Below, piece after piece: positions 33,454 to 45,400 of a stretch of 64,000 bases of DNA. The DNA lies in assembly GCA_033064195.1 (NCBI GenBank), contig JARBJD010000009.1:372001-436000 (forward strand), written 5' to 3'. The stretch's first letter is position 1. Each line of letters opens with the position of its first letter. The stretch comes from Blattamonas nauphoetae. Taxonomy: Eukaryota > Preaxostyla > Oxymonadida. The notes under the pieces are model-generated. The model ran no database searches. It was not told the DNA's origin and saw nothing but the letters and a program-made list of their open reading frames with translations. A program made the position numbers and the translations under genes.

Positions 33454-36094
33454 CTACATCAATCCAAACCCTTCTGCATTCTCAATCGCTTGCATCAAAA
33501 CCTTTCGGAGTTTTGACTCTGACTGATAATCAGGAAGCATGAGAACATTGAAGCATGTGTGTGCAGTTGGTAGTTGATCCGAATCTCTCCCTCCATTTTT
33601 CTTAATCACCAATTTGACTGTCTTTAGTCCGCCTGCAGGAGCTCGATCTGAAGATGTGATGAATTTGAGGAGTTTCTTCTGTTCATCCCTCGAAAACGAT
33701 TCAACAATCTTCCAAAATGCTTGTATAGTGGGCGAATCGGCATCATATCCATCGTACTTCGTTTTATCGCGCAGATCCTTGAAGTTGAATTCTGTCTCGC
33801 CACAAATGATAATCGACAATTCCTCTGGTTGGAGAATGTGGAGGAGATCTTCAACAACGTTTGTGAAGCCACGCTTGAATTCATTCAACGCGATCCGAAC
33901 AGAGGAGTCGGTGAAGTACTTCAGATACTCCAACACGTACTCGTTTTTGTTGGACTTGGTAACGGGAATTTCTCCTCCTTGCGGCACGAGTTCGATCGTT
34001 GACATGGCTCCAAACTCATTCTCTTGCTCGACGCTGAATGTCAACCCGATATTCGCCCACACATCATCATCCTCCTTGTCTTCGGTGATATCTGGTGGTT
34101 CGTAACTGCCAAGTGTTCCTTCTGCTCGCCTTGTCAGTATTGCCTTTTCAAAAAACTTGTCTTTCGTTCCATCAACAAACATTCGAGCGAGGCTCTCCCC
34201 ACTCGACGGGCTCATTTCTTCGAGGTCACCAAGAGTTGCCCGCTTCCCGAGAAGGGCTCGAAAGAGAGCAAGAGGAAATTTTGGTTCGATGATAACTTCG
34301 TTGTACAGTGCAAGACCACAGAGCGTCCCGATGAGGGAGTATTCGGTGGTGTCCTCTGATTGAATCGAAGAGAACCAATAGAGCCCAGCACCCGGAGAGA
34401 CTGGTTTATCTGCTTCTGTTTCATCAGACGTTTCGGGATTTTCTTGCCGGTTGATGATCTTGAACATTCCATAGTTTGGATTGCAGATCTGTTCTGTAAT
34501 GAGAGAAAAGAACTCCTTGCTGACACCACCTTCATCAACTCCGGGTTCTCCGTCAAAATGAACACGCAAAGGTCGATGAAGACTTTCCGAATTGGATTGA
34601 AGCTGTGAACATGATTGAGTAGAAAAAGGGCATACAAAAATGAGGGTATCCTCAATGACATGGTCCCTCCTCACATGAAGATTCAAATAAGGATTCCGGC
34701 CCATCAGCAAATTCAAAAGTCCACCAGACATGACTTCTTCGTATTTCTGATTTTCCGCTGATACCTTGAACAGTTCCAGTTTTACCTCCGGCTTGAACAA
34801 GAACGGATATCTCATAAAACAGAACTCGTCATTGCGGTAACGTTTGTATTCTCTGATAGGATCCATCTCGGAGACCTCGTTGGAATAAAACACTGAAAGC
34901 GGAGGAGCAAATTGCGATGACACTGGGAGATCCCGAATCCTCAACAGTGCACTAAAGAGCAGTTCGAAGAAATCACAGACATATTTGGCTTCGACATTGA
35001 GGATGGACTGTCGTCTGGAAAGACTCGAATCGAGATAGGAATGAAGAAGAGATAATAGTTTGACAAATGTTTCATTGGGCATCCTCATAAAGTACTTTCG
35101 AAGAGTGGCACGGTTTTCTGGAGAAAGACTGCTGACCAGCGTGGAGAGGGAGAGAATCCTGGCCATGTTCGTGTCAGAGAGGTTATTCGTCGGAAGATAT
35201 GGGCGTGGAGCATCAGAATCAAGACTTGGAATGAGAGAGAGCTCGGTGACTGGTCGTTGGCGAGATGTAAATGCATATAAGAGGAGGCTGGCGATTGGGA
35301 CAATGCGAGTCCATTCAGGGATAGAGTTGATGAGGTCTGCGAGCTCGAGAGGAGTATTCAAGAGATTGGCAAGAGCTGCTTCAATTGCCGCTGAAAGACC
35401 CGGGAGTTCTCCACCATATTGGTAGATTGTGTTGAAATGATGGAGTAATTCTTCCGCAGGAGGAAATGCTAAACGTCACAAGAAGAAAAGGAAGTGGGAG
35501 AATAAGAATGCAAGAATAGTGTAATACACACAAGAAAGAATATCTGAATCATCATCTGACGAATCCAGGAGGTGCCTAAAAAACTGTTCGCCTCTGAACG
35601 GTGGCTGAAGAGATATAAGGAGAGATAAAGTGACACCAGATCACGGAATGACTGTGAGATGTGGAGATGATCGCAAAAAATGGTTGAAAAGATTGTTGGG
35701 AGGCTGTCTGTGTTCTGTGTTACAGTGCAGAGATCGAGGAGTTGCTTGAGAAGAATGAAAACTTGATCAAGAAGGAGCGCGAGAGCACACCGGAATCGTT
35801 TGGAAGGTGATTATCTCAGGGATCCAGTTTTCAACAGGACAAAAGTTGTTTTTATTCATCTTGTTTGGAGAACGAAAAAAATGGTACGAAAGAGAGGAAC
35901 GATGACGACTTCAAAGAGAAAAATACAAATGATACTTGTTCTCTGATGGTAGCCGTGAGTTTATCCGGGGTTGGTTTTACAAACGATTTGTTATTTGAGC
36001 AGAACGGATTTGAACATTGGGGATTACAACATCCCTCAGTCATCTGACGATAATAAAAATTGAACCGGATTTTGGCTTTCTGTTGTTGGTTCAT
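33454..36094 (-). CDS. UBE3A: HECT E3 ubiquitin ligase, UBE3A/E6AP ortholog with AZUL zinc finger
   Basis: Five exons (36094-35936, 35859-35791, 35744-35637, 35604-35532, 35468-33454) give 807 residues, close to human UB3A. It receives ubiquitin from an E2 on a catalytic cysteine and passes it to substrates. The N-terminus carries the AZUL zinc finger: YYRQMTEGCCNPQCSNPFC supplies C22, C27 and C32. The fourth ligand C60 comes from exon 2 (NFCPVENW), with the expected spacing of 27. The HECT domain fills the C-terminal half, with VRRDHVIEDTL, EPGVDEGGVSKEFF, TDRAPAGGL and the catalytic C775 in AHTCFNVLMLP. The catalytic residue is 33 positions from the end, as in human UBE3A. The end GFGLM matches the family's GFGML. 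One intron is only 32 nt. AZUL recruits E6AP to the proteasome subunit Rpn10 in animals; the same role here is inference. Confidence 0.93.
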
Positions 36095-36237
36095 GGATGG
36101 TTTATCCAAGAGAGCGAAGAAAACACTCGATCTGACCAACTTAAGTTTTGTTCTGAGTTCACTGACTTTATTCGAATCTGTCTTTTTCTCCAGTCCCGTA
36201 TCGGGGTTCGTTGCTTCTTATAATTCCCGTATTGAAC

Positions 36238-39201
36238 ATGTCGTCCCCTAAATCGTCACCAGCTTCTCTAAACTCTGACGATCCATTTGGTCGAGACAAT
36301 ATCCTATCATTTTCCATTCCCTGGAGAAATCAGAAAGTCCAATCACATTTTCAAACATTCTGCCATGCTTATTTGAAAACACATGATAGTCATTCATCTC
36401 AGTCAAAGAATCCTCGACCACCACCTGCTCCTCGTCCCGATCTCTCTGACGATCCTCTGCGCGAAGTAATCACACAGTTCGAGTCTCATCAATATAACGA
36501 ACACATTGATTTTGCTAACATCCCCATTCCCCCAAAACGTCAGGCGACATGCCCAGAATTTGTTCCTCTTCGTAAATCATTTGAGAACGCCATCATTTAT
36601 CAAAATAAACTCGAAAGCCAACGAAAGGAACTTATTATTCTCAGTGAGAAATTAGCCACAGGTGAAATTGCTGCGGATGCTCCGTGTACCATCCAACAAC
36701 CAGACCCGTACGAATATGGCTATCCATTCGCGTCTCCAAAGCAACAAAGGATCTTGCGTGATGCTGAAGACGAGGAAGGTTTTGAGGAGACACTGACACT
36801 TGCTGAATTTGTCGAAAAAGCGACACTCCCAAAACAAGCCACCGATAATACTTGGCGAGATCTCCTCCTCTGCTATCGAGAGTTCACAACACGTGAGAAA
36901 CTTCTGAGATTGTTCATTGAGAGATATCTATGGGCTGAAGCAAGTGCTTGGCTAGAAATTGAATATGCAGAAGAAAAAACGAATGTTGCTTCCCCAACGA
37001 AACGGGAAAATCGAATTACTATTCCACTATTGTCTCACCCTGCCTCAAGAGAATCCTCCACTGACCCATGCTCATCGCCAAAAGGGAGTCCTCCTCCTGG
37101 AGTCGCACTCTCTCACCCAGATCCACCTCAACCACTTCTTCCTCTGCCTCCTCCTATACGTCCCACTGATGAAGACACTTCATCTTTCGGTTCTCCCGAC
37201 TACTTGTCTCCAATGTCGAATTCTCTCTCTTCTTTTTCTGGAGTCGGATCCGAAAAACAACCATTGCAGGGTATCCTCGACATAAACGAGAAATCATCGA
37301 TCATTGATGTCGCTCCACTCACTGTCCAACCTGTTTCTCTATCTACCTTTGATAGTTCAAACTCTCTCATCGATTCGAGAGAGAAATCACTCCCAGAATT
37401 CTTTCCAGAAGACAGGTCGATTCGTGAATCATCTGGAATTGGTTGGCAACCTCTCAAACGGGAATCCAGTCGAAATGAACTCGTTCCTAAGGTCGAGTCG
37501 TTTATCCCGTACTCTCTCACTTCAGCCAAACTCATCCCACTTTCAACGGCAAACAACGAACACTATATTGCCAAATTCAAGAAAAACTGTACCCAAGTCC
37601 TGATTGATGCCCAATTGATTCGACTCTCTGTTTGTCAACGCATTCAACAATGGCTCAAAACTTATCCGGCAGATTTCGGTGTTGGAGCGACAGAAATGAA
37701 AAAGCTAACAAAAATAGCAGAGCGCGCTCAAAAACAGAAACTTCTGGAAAAAGAAAGAGCGACTGATCCAGCCGGAACGCACAAACACGTATCGAACCTG
37801 AACCGTGGTAGCCACTTTTCGATTTCGTTGAAGGAATCTCCGTTCGCACCCAAAAAACCTGTTTCATCATCACCGTTTGATCATTCTCATCGTCTCTTGT
37901 CTGTTATTAATCCAAACTCACAAAATTCTCCGATCACCCACACATTCTCTGTTGTAAAACCGATCCAACCATCTCAACCCGATTTTACTCTTGCTTCTCT
38001 CAATGCATCAATTTTCTTTCGGCAGTACGAGACTCCACTCAGTTACCATCCTTTTTTCATCCTTCTTTTTCCGTTCTTGTCACTCTTGCAACAAACAAAC
38101 ACTCCTCACATGAAATCCCTTCAAAACGCGCTGACTAATTTGTCTGCATGCTCCACTCGGACACCATTTTCCCTCCACAACGCACCACTCCCGCTCATTT
38201 CAGCACACTGGCCCACACTCTCCTTCATCAAATCTCAGACCAACAGTCAGGGCCCAATTCGTAAGCCGTCATCTTCAAACCCATTGGTACATAGTGCACA
38301 ACCTGAAATTTTTCAGTCTCAGATTCAACACATCAAGTTTAGTTTACTTGACGTGTCAACGAAAGAACTCGCTCGCCAACTGACACTAATGGAAAGTGAA
38401 CTGTTCATGAACGTTGCTGGAGTTGAGTTTGTGGAAATGGGATGGTTGAAGGGGAAACAGGATGACCCAAATCATTCGGAATCTATCCCTGATATTCCCA
38501 TTGCTGACGATGATTCGTCTCCAGAGCCCCCTCCTGATAATGATACAGAATTAGCATCGTCATCAAATCCCCCACTTGAGATTCTCCCTCTTCATCAGTC
38601 ACCACTCCCATCACCCCACCTTCGAGCTCTTATTTCCCATTTTAATTTACTCACCAATTGGGTTGCCACAGCAATCTTATTGAACCCTCTAGCAGAAAAC
38701 CGGGCTCAAGTTCTGTCGTATTTTATTGATCTTGCGGAAGAATGCGTCATTCTGAACAATTTCGTAGCACTGATGGCGATCGACTTCGCACTCAGTGGAC
38801 ACTCCATTAACCGTCTCTCTCACACCAAGTCATTGGTTCCCAAGCAAAAGCTCGACAAATATGAGGAAATGAAGCAGTTGACTTCCATAACCAGGAAGTC
38901 TCAAGCTCTGCGAGACCGAATGAACAAAACAACCCCTCCACTCGTCCCATACTTTGGAATCTACCTTACAGATCTCGTATACGTGAACGAATCAAAGACT
39001 TTGACAAAGTCAGGACGGATTCATATGACTAAAATTGCAGTTGAATCGAAGGTGATTCTTGACATCAAAAAAACTGCTTTTAAACCGTATTCGCTGAATC
39101 CTGTCTCTGAAATTTGGGCTATGCTACAGCAACTTCGTTGTATCGACGAAGAAACCTTGAAACGGCGGTCATTAGAACTGGAACCGCCGAATTCAACATG
39201 A
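36238..39201 (+). CDS. Ras-family guanine nucleotide exchange factor (RasGEF-N + CDC25 domain)
   Basis: Single exon, 987 residues from the ATG at 36238; an upstream in-frame extension lacks ATG. Residues about 203-255 form the RasGEF N-terminal module (TWRDLLLCYREFTTREKLLRL, FIERYLWAEASAWL). Residues about 695-985 form the catalytic CDC25 homology domain: LLDVSTKELARQLTLMES, VEFVEMGWLKGK, the long helices around LTNWVATAILL and ECVILNNFVALMAI, the LVPYFGIYLTDLVYV stretch and the C-terminal PVSEIWAML. It catalyses GDP release from a Ras-like GTPase. The Ser/Pro-rich linker of over 400 residues is poorly structured. It starts 143 bp from the divergent UBE3A gene. Confidence 0.9.
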   Translation: MSSPKSSPASLNSDDPFGRDNILSFSIPWRNQKVQSHFQTFCHAYLKTHDSHSSQSKNPRPPPAPRPDLSDDPLREVITQFESHQYNEHIDFANIPIPPKRQATCPEFVPLRKSFENAIIYQNKLESQRKELIILSEKLATGEIAADAPCTIQQPDPYEYGYPFASPKQQRILRDAEDEEGFEETLTLAEFVEKATLPKQATDNTWRDLLLCYREFTTREKLLRLFIERYLWAEASAWLEIEYAEEKTNVASPTKRENRITIPLLSHPASRESSTDPCSSPKGSPPPGVALSHPDPPQPLLPLPPPIRPTDEDTSSFGSPDYLSPMSNSLSSFSGVGSEKQPLQGILDINEKSSIIDVAPLTVQPVSLSTFDSSNSLIDSREKSLPEFFPEDRSIRESSGIGWQPLKRESSRNELVPKVESFIPYSLTSAKLIPLSTANNEHYIAKFKKNCTQVLIDAQLIRLSVCQRIQQWLKTYPADFGVGATEMKKLTKIAERAQKQKLLEKERATDPAGTHKHVSNLNRGSHFSISLKESPFAPKKPVSSSPFDHSHRLLSVINPNSQNSPITHTFSVVKPIQPSQPDFTLASLNASIFFRQYETPLSYHPFFILLFPFLSLLQQTNTPHMKSLQNALTNLSACSTRTPFSLHNAPLPLISAHWPTLSFIKSQTNSQGPIRKPSSSNPLVHSAQPEIFQSQIQHIKFSLLDVSTKELARQLTLMESELFMNVAGVEFVEMGWLKGKQDDPNHSESIPDIPIADDDSSPEPPPDNDTELASSSNPPLEILPLHQSPLPSPHLRALISHFNLLTNWVATAILLNPLAENRAQVLSYFIDLAEECVILNNFVALMAIDFALSGHSINRLSHTKSLVPKQKLDKYEEMKQLTSITRKSQALRDRMNKTTPPLVPYFGIYLTDLVYVNESKTLTKSGRIHMTKIAVESKVILDIKKTAFKPYSLNPVSEIWAMLQQLRCIDEETLKRRSLELEPPNST

Positions 39202-39324
39202 TCAACGTGTTCTAAGTTTTATTTTGATCTCTGTTTGTCGCGATCCATTCATTGTGAATTTGATATAGTTTTCCTCCTATCCACATTTCAAGTCTCACAA
39301 CCTTGCTCCCATTGTCTTTTTTTA

Positions 39325-42195
39325 ATGTCAAAACAAAAACCTCTGACTCCACAAGAGGTCGAGACAATTGTGAATGATACCTTTGACAAAGAGAACTCAA
39401 CCTTCTTGAGAAATCTTTGGAAGGTGTATACAGCTGTCTCAACAAGCAGTTTGTCTCTTTCGCTCACTCATCTCTATTTTCAACATGCAGAGAGTGTATG
39501 TTCGCATCTTGCCAAGAATATCGTTTCAAACAAAATTTTTGCTCGACTTGACTGTAGTGAAACTGAATCTCTCCTTGCAGTGACATCAATTCTCATCACA
39601 CTATTTCGAACAGGTTTTTTTCATCTCCCTCGAGAAATTTATCATCTCTTCCAGTTCCAAAGGACATCAAACACAGTGACACGGGATTTTTAAATTTATT
39701 AGCCGAAACAATTGAGAGCCCTGGTCTGAATTCCTCAATGAATTACTCATCTTCACTTAGATTATGAACCTGTTCATAACCATGCCAAAATTTTGATTTC
39801 GCTTGTGTTCAAACATGATTATTTCCGGAAACACATTGAAGCACAAGACCCTGTTGTGATTGCTGTTGTGAATTCACTCGAACCTCCAGCACGGCGAATC
39901 CGCTGTGAACTTTACGACTCTCTTAAACGTCTCGAATGCTACAGGGAGATTACAATTGATCCCAACGTTAAGAAAGTGTTTTCATCTGTACAAACGTCTA
40001 AAATTCCATTCTTACCAACTGAGCCTTTTGGGCCGAAAGATAAACTTCTGAGGGACGAATTTGGTAGTGAACTCGACAATCTTGCTGTGAGCTATAATCT
40101 TTACGAGCAGGATCAAGAACACAATCCAGAAGCCACAGATGGAGATCGAGAAGAAGTCCCCCCTCAAACATCTCATTCACAAGAGGCTTTCGCTGGACAA
40201 AATGAACCTTTTCCATCACCTACATCGAAATCACACAAATCTGGAAAGACTCGAAAGACAGGAGAAACCAAACAATCCGGAAAGAAGGACGATCCATCAT
40301 CTGGCGAGCAAAAGCCTCCCATGTCAAGCGGAACCTATCGAACCCGAAAGAAACCCGAGTCTACAACAAAAGGATCCCCCCATGCACAATTGACAATTGA
40401 CGTACCTGCAGATGAATCAAAATCTCAAGGAACAAAATCTCATGCACGAAGAACACCTCGCTCGGCTCAAAGAAGAAAACAGGAGGAATCCACAGCATCA
40501 TTATCAGGACAAGAAACAGAACCCGATCATCTAGAAGCAAAACGATCGAATAAAGACAACAAAGGAAAACGTCATTCTCGTTCGCAACAGCCACGTCGAA
40601 GCTCTCATCATTCATCCTCCAATTCGTCTTCTACTGGAACACATAGCTCTTCAGAATCGCATAGTGCAAAGTCTCACAAGAAGAAACGTTCTAAATCGGA
40701 TTCTCCAACGAGATTAATCAACAGAGCCCAAATTCGTGATTTAGATGAGATTCTGGGGATGCTCCAACGTACAGCAACAACATTGCTTGCCTTAGCAAAG
40801 CAACCGGGACCAGATCGTCTCTCTGAAGCTGCTCAAGCAGACGTCAAGTTTGCTTCCAAACTTCTGAAGAAGCCAAAAAGTTCTCAACAAAGTTCACAAG
40901 AAGGGAAAAAACACTCTGAACGACGTGAAACTCCTCAAGTTCCTGTGTTATCGACGTCAGACTTAGAATCGTTCACATCCAGACAGCGCCAACTCCTTCG
41001 AACATGTGTTGGGACAAAGCCTGACTCTGTCATTGAATCAAAGGAATATGTCTACAAAAACCCTCAAGATTCCTTTTATCTCAAGTTTCTTCCAGCTATT
41101 CTCTCGATATATTCATCGTCATGTGCTCTCAATTCGTACCTCGCCACTGCCATGGAAGTCGAAGACAACCAGCAAATTATCGATCCAAAACAACGGAATC
41201 AGCGAGATCATCAACGATTTGAAGCAAAATTAGCTGAGAGAGATCGAGAAATTGCTGAACTCAGACGACAACTTGAAGAGTGGGAGGACACCGAAGAAAT
41301 GGCGAAAACAGAGTTGAAAGACGTCCGAAAAGAAAACCTCGTGCTTCTGGAACAGGTCCGCCAAATGGACGCCATCCTCAAAAACAAGACAGACTCCGAA
41401 AGAATGAAAGAAGAGAGTGGATCTCGTCAATCCATCGAAATGAAACGATTGGAAGCCGAAAATCTCCAACTTCGCGCAGAACTAGACACAGTTCGCAATC
41501 GATTCGCCGATCAAGAACACAGCCTGACGCACACCCACCGCAGCATGGACCAGAGCGCGCTCCAAATGCACTCCATCGAAATGGACAACGTCAGACTGAA
41601 GAAGAAGGTGAACAAGATGCGCTCGCAAGTCTCCCACGCTGTGCAAAAGGCCAGAAAACAAGCACGGAAGAAAGAGCGGCGACGACTGCAGCAGAAGATG
41701 GAGACACGCTTTGGGAGGCGAGTGGGAGGGCTCGACAGTTCATCGGAAACACACTCGAGTGATTTGGATGATGGCGGCCTCTCGTTCTCTGAAGAGTATC
41801 TCTCCGATGACGACAGAGACCGTCACCGACATGGAACTCGCTCCAAACGAGAGCGGGATGAACAAGTGTATTACTCTGGGAAGGACAGACGAGGGAGGAG
41901 GGACGAGAGGGGGGAGAGAGATTGGGATGATCGACATTATGGTCGAGACGAGTATTCACATTCTGCGTCGGAATCGGGTCGTTCCTACGGCTCTCATTCG
42001 TCATACACTGAGTCACACACACCTCGAGGCTATCCATCTCGTTCCTCGCGGTACGGACACAACAGCGGGAGAAGAGGAGGACGGGGGAATGACTACGAAG
42101 AGTCGGAATCGTTCTCCCATTCCGACTCGCGAGGGTATCAGATGAACACCCATCACCTCCGACAATCCTCAGCATCGTACCGAAAAAACTGGTAG
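39325..42195 (+). CDS. Coiled-coil protein with helical N-terminus and Arg/Ser-rich end (possibly 5' part of a larger gene)
   Basis: Exons 39325-39613, 39655-39723 and 39761-42195 give 930 residues. The 69-nt middle exon (PKDIKHSDTGFLNLL..) is flanked by introns of 41 and 37 nt and restores one smooth helical segment. Residues 1-240 are alpha-helical. A Lys/Ser-rich disordered region follows, then a helical block (RDLDEILGMLQRTATTLL) and a coiled coil of about 190 residues (AKLAERDREIAELRRQLEEW onward) ending in basic KARKQARKKERRR. The last 110 residues are Arg/Ser/Asp/Tyr-rich. No family was recognised; coiled coil plus basic region suggests a cytoskeletal or centrosomal scaffold. A possible 38-nt intron at 42135-42172 would bypass the stop and join the next frame. 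Confidence 0.7.
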
Positions 42196-42443
42196 AAGGG
42201 GAGAGAACACGCAACGCAAACAAGTCGAAGCCACACCACTCCACACACAAGGCTGGTCCAGACAGACCTCAGACGCCGCTCGCTCTCACCTTCCGCAACC
42301 GCCCACTCGACATCGTCTCCATTCAGAATCTCACGAGTCAGATTTCGGGACGCGACAAGGCATCAGCACGCGCTGCCCAGAACAACCGTTTTGGGCAGAA
42401 TCAGCCTCCGCTGATCTTGTCTGTTCCTTGCCGTGCTCCTCGA

Positions 42444-45400
42444 ATGGATGAGCTGTCGTTTGTGGCTGTCATTCACAAACGGCGTCGGTTTGCGTTGCCT
42501 TCGGCTCTCTCCCCTGCCAAACAATTCCCAACCTCAAACGAGGCCCCATCTTTCCTTCTTTTCCTCCGACAATTGTCGTCAAACTTCCCAAATTTCGTCA
42601 GACTCAATTCTGTCTCCACTTCTGTTTCGAAGTCCCGGACGGATCGATCGAGTCGATCTGATCCTTCTCCGAACTCGGCCCCGGACACGCTTCTTGTTCT
42701 TCCATTTCACAAACCATTCCATGTTGTTTCGACAGATTCCCTCCCTCCGAACACGAACCAACTTTCTTCTTTTGAGATGCAGATGGAGCGGATGAACAAG
42801 GAGACTAAAATGGAACTTCTTTATTTCTCTCCGCTGTCCCCAACGACCACGGCGCTCGTTCGCTCACTCTCAACTCTGTTCTTGATACTCACTCCACCAC
42901 TCCGCACATCATCCTCCTCCACCGTCCCTGATTTCTCCCCCAGAGACTCACCAAAGCCAGACAAACTCCACAAATCATCACACGGTCAACCACAAATCGT
43001 GGATGCATTCACACCGGCGACCATTTTCAACAGGTCCTTCGAACAGTTCAACAATCAAATCACTTCTTTTCGTCGTTCCAGTCCAATCCAAACACTTCTC
43101 ACTCTTTTCACCAAAATCCAACAAGCAATGGTGAAGACAACTCCGACCTCAACGATCTCGGGAGGATCTGCACTGGTGCTTCTCCAGACAGCATTCTGCA
43201 TCAACATGTTCTGCTCAGACTTTTCGATCATCACTCGCGACGAGGCCCAGCCTTCTCTCCCTTCACAGCAATCTCAGCCTGACCTTCTGAAGTCAGGATC
43301 GAAGCATCGGTCGAAGGAATCCCAACCAAAAGCGTCCCTCTTCATCCCAACTGCATCAATCAGGCCATTCGACAGTGCATGTGAAGATGCTGTCCGAGGA
43401 GGATTCTTCCAATCGCTCATGCTCGTCTTGCAACACTCATCCTTCGAAACTATTTTCCCGGATTCATTATGGCTCAGAACTCATCCACCGCAACCCACCG
43501 AGAAGCACCAGACGACGCTCGACAAACGATTCATTTTCGGATCACCAACAAGTTCCTCGTATCTTCTCTCAATCGGAACTTGGAGTGACCTCTTTGGAGT
43601 GCTGAGCGATGAAGTGAGCTGGTTCCCAGTGTTGTACTCGCTTGGATACTTTTGCTCGCTCCTTCTCTCTCTCCCATCGCCAATCCTCACCAAACTTCTT
43701 CCATCGATTGGACAGAACGTGAACATGAACTACACCTTCCTGCTCTCTCTCCTTCAGTACGCTCTCCTCCCTCTCCGCACCCATCTCTCCAAAGAAAGTG
43801 AACTTTCTTCCTTCTCCGAATCGCAGTACATTCTCCCATCAGGTCTCTATCCGCACAACACCATGATGATCCGCTTCATTCTGCCTGTTCTTCGGCTGCT
43901 TGTGATGAGCAGTCCAGGCACGAGAACCGACAAAGTCCTCCTCTCCACTCTGGTCGATCTTCTCTATTTGGACGACGTCTCGATCCAGATCAACACTTTT
44001 GCCATCCTCAGCACGTTCCAGTTCGCTCAGAATCATCCCCAAGTTCCCTTCGTTTCTGCTCCAAATTTGGAGGTCCCAATGGAGCAACAGAACGAGTGGA
44101 GTGACGAGGTCGTTCTCATCAATCGGATTGTTTGCATTCTCTCCTCTTCGCCTCTCTTCGGCAATCTTCTCAACCGAAAGCAGCAATCCTCTAGACTCTC
44201 CTCTGCAGGTCTTGAAATATCGTCTCATTCGCCATTCTTCTTCACGCCTCCCTCACTCGACGAGTCTCTTCTGATGATGCACTTCTCCGTCCTCACCCTC
44301 AAAAACCTTCTCATCGCAGGAAAGGCACAACTCGCACCGTTCATCCCGTCGCATCTCATGTCGATCCTGTCCCTTGTCTTGTTCCGTTCGACACAGAACA
44401 TCGTCACAGGAGCGTTACCAGTCACACTGAGGTCGATGTTCAGTCCGTCGAAAGAGGACATCGAAGCAGACAGGGAATTGCTCAGATCCGATCTCTTCTT
44501 ATCACTTCTCGATTCGTCTCCAGACAAGACCAACCCGTATTTCTTCCCATCACTCCCGTCACCCCTCTCGTTTCAAGATATCGCACTCAGACTCACAATC
44601 ACAGCACTCAACTGTCTCGATGTTCTAATCGACATGAACCAGCATCTCACCCTCTCCACTTCTGTCCACCTCGGCCCACTCCTGTTCCATCTCGCTCTGT
44701 CGTACCCCCACACCTCCGAAGTCCGCGCCATGTCTCTGGCACTGCTCGCTGATCTCACAACACCGGCTCCTTATCGAACTTCTCCTCATCAATCAGCTGG
44801 TCAACAACATCCCACATTCTCGAGTGCCATGGATGCTGAAATGCTGCCAATTTGGGAATCAATCTCGCTAGATCTTATAACCACTGGATCTGTTCCGCTT
44901 CTTGCTCTTCTCATCCTCTCCTCTGAGTCAACTGATATCGAATCACAATCGGCAGCACACAAACTCGAAGTCGGAAAGGCTCGAAGCTTTTCACATCAGA
45001 ATCTCTGCAGCTCACTCGCTCTTCTTCAACACATTCTCATTTTCAGAACCGCTCTTCATGCGGAGACGGTTCAGTTTTCTGAAAACAACGCAATCACTGA
45101 CCAAACGAAGGAAACCACGCAAATGCCTTTCACCTTTCCACCAACCGATCTGAAGCACATTCCAGAAGCTCTCAAATCGCAAGTTGGATTAATTGTTGGG
45201 CGTTCCATGAACGACGACCCAATTGGAGAACATCTCGACGATATCCTGTCGATACTCGTCTCACTCATCGCCTCCTCCGACCAGAAGGTCTCTCCTCTCC
45301 AAACCGACACCGACACCAACCCAAATTTTGAAACAGCACGACTCGCCGCGTCCTGTCTTTCGCTTCTGCTGAATCCTCAGACCGCTTTGACAGAGAAGGT

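Noticed and set aside
39430-39497. 67-nt intron (GTGTAT...ATGCAG) in exon 1 of the coiled-coil gene
   Set aside because: Removal would shift the frame into stops, while the unspliced frame continues smoothly into a helical segment.
41591-42250. 219-residue antisense ORF
   Set aside because: It mirrors the Arg/Ser-rich coding strand, has no homology-like pattern and would overlap two forward genes completely.
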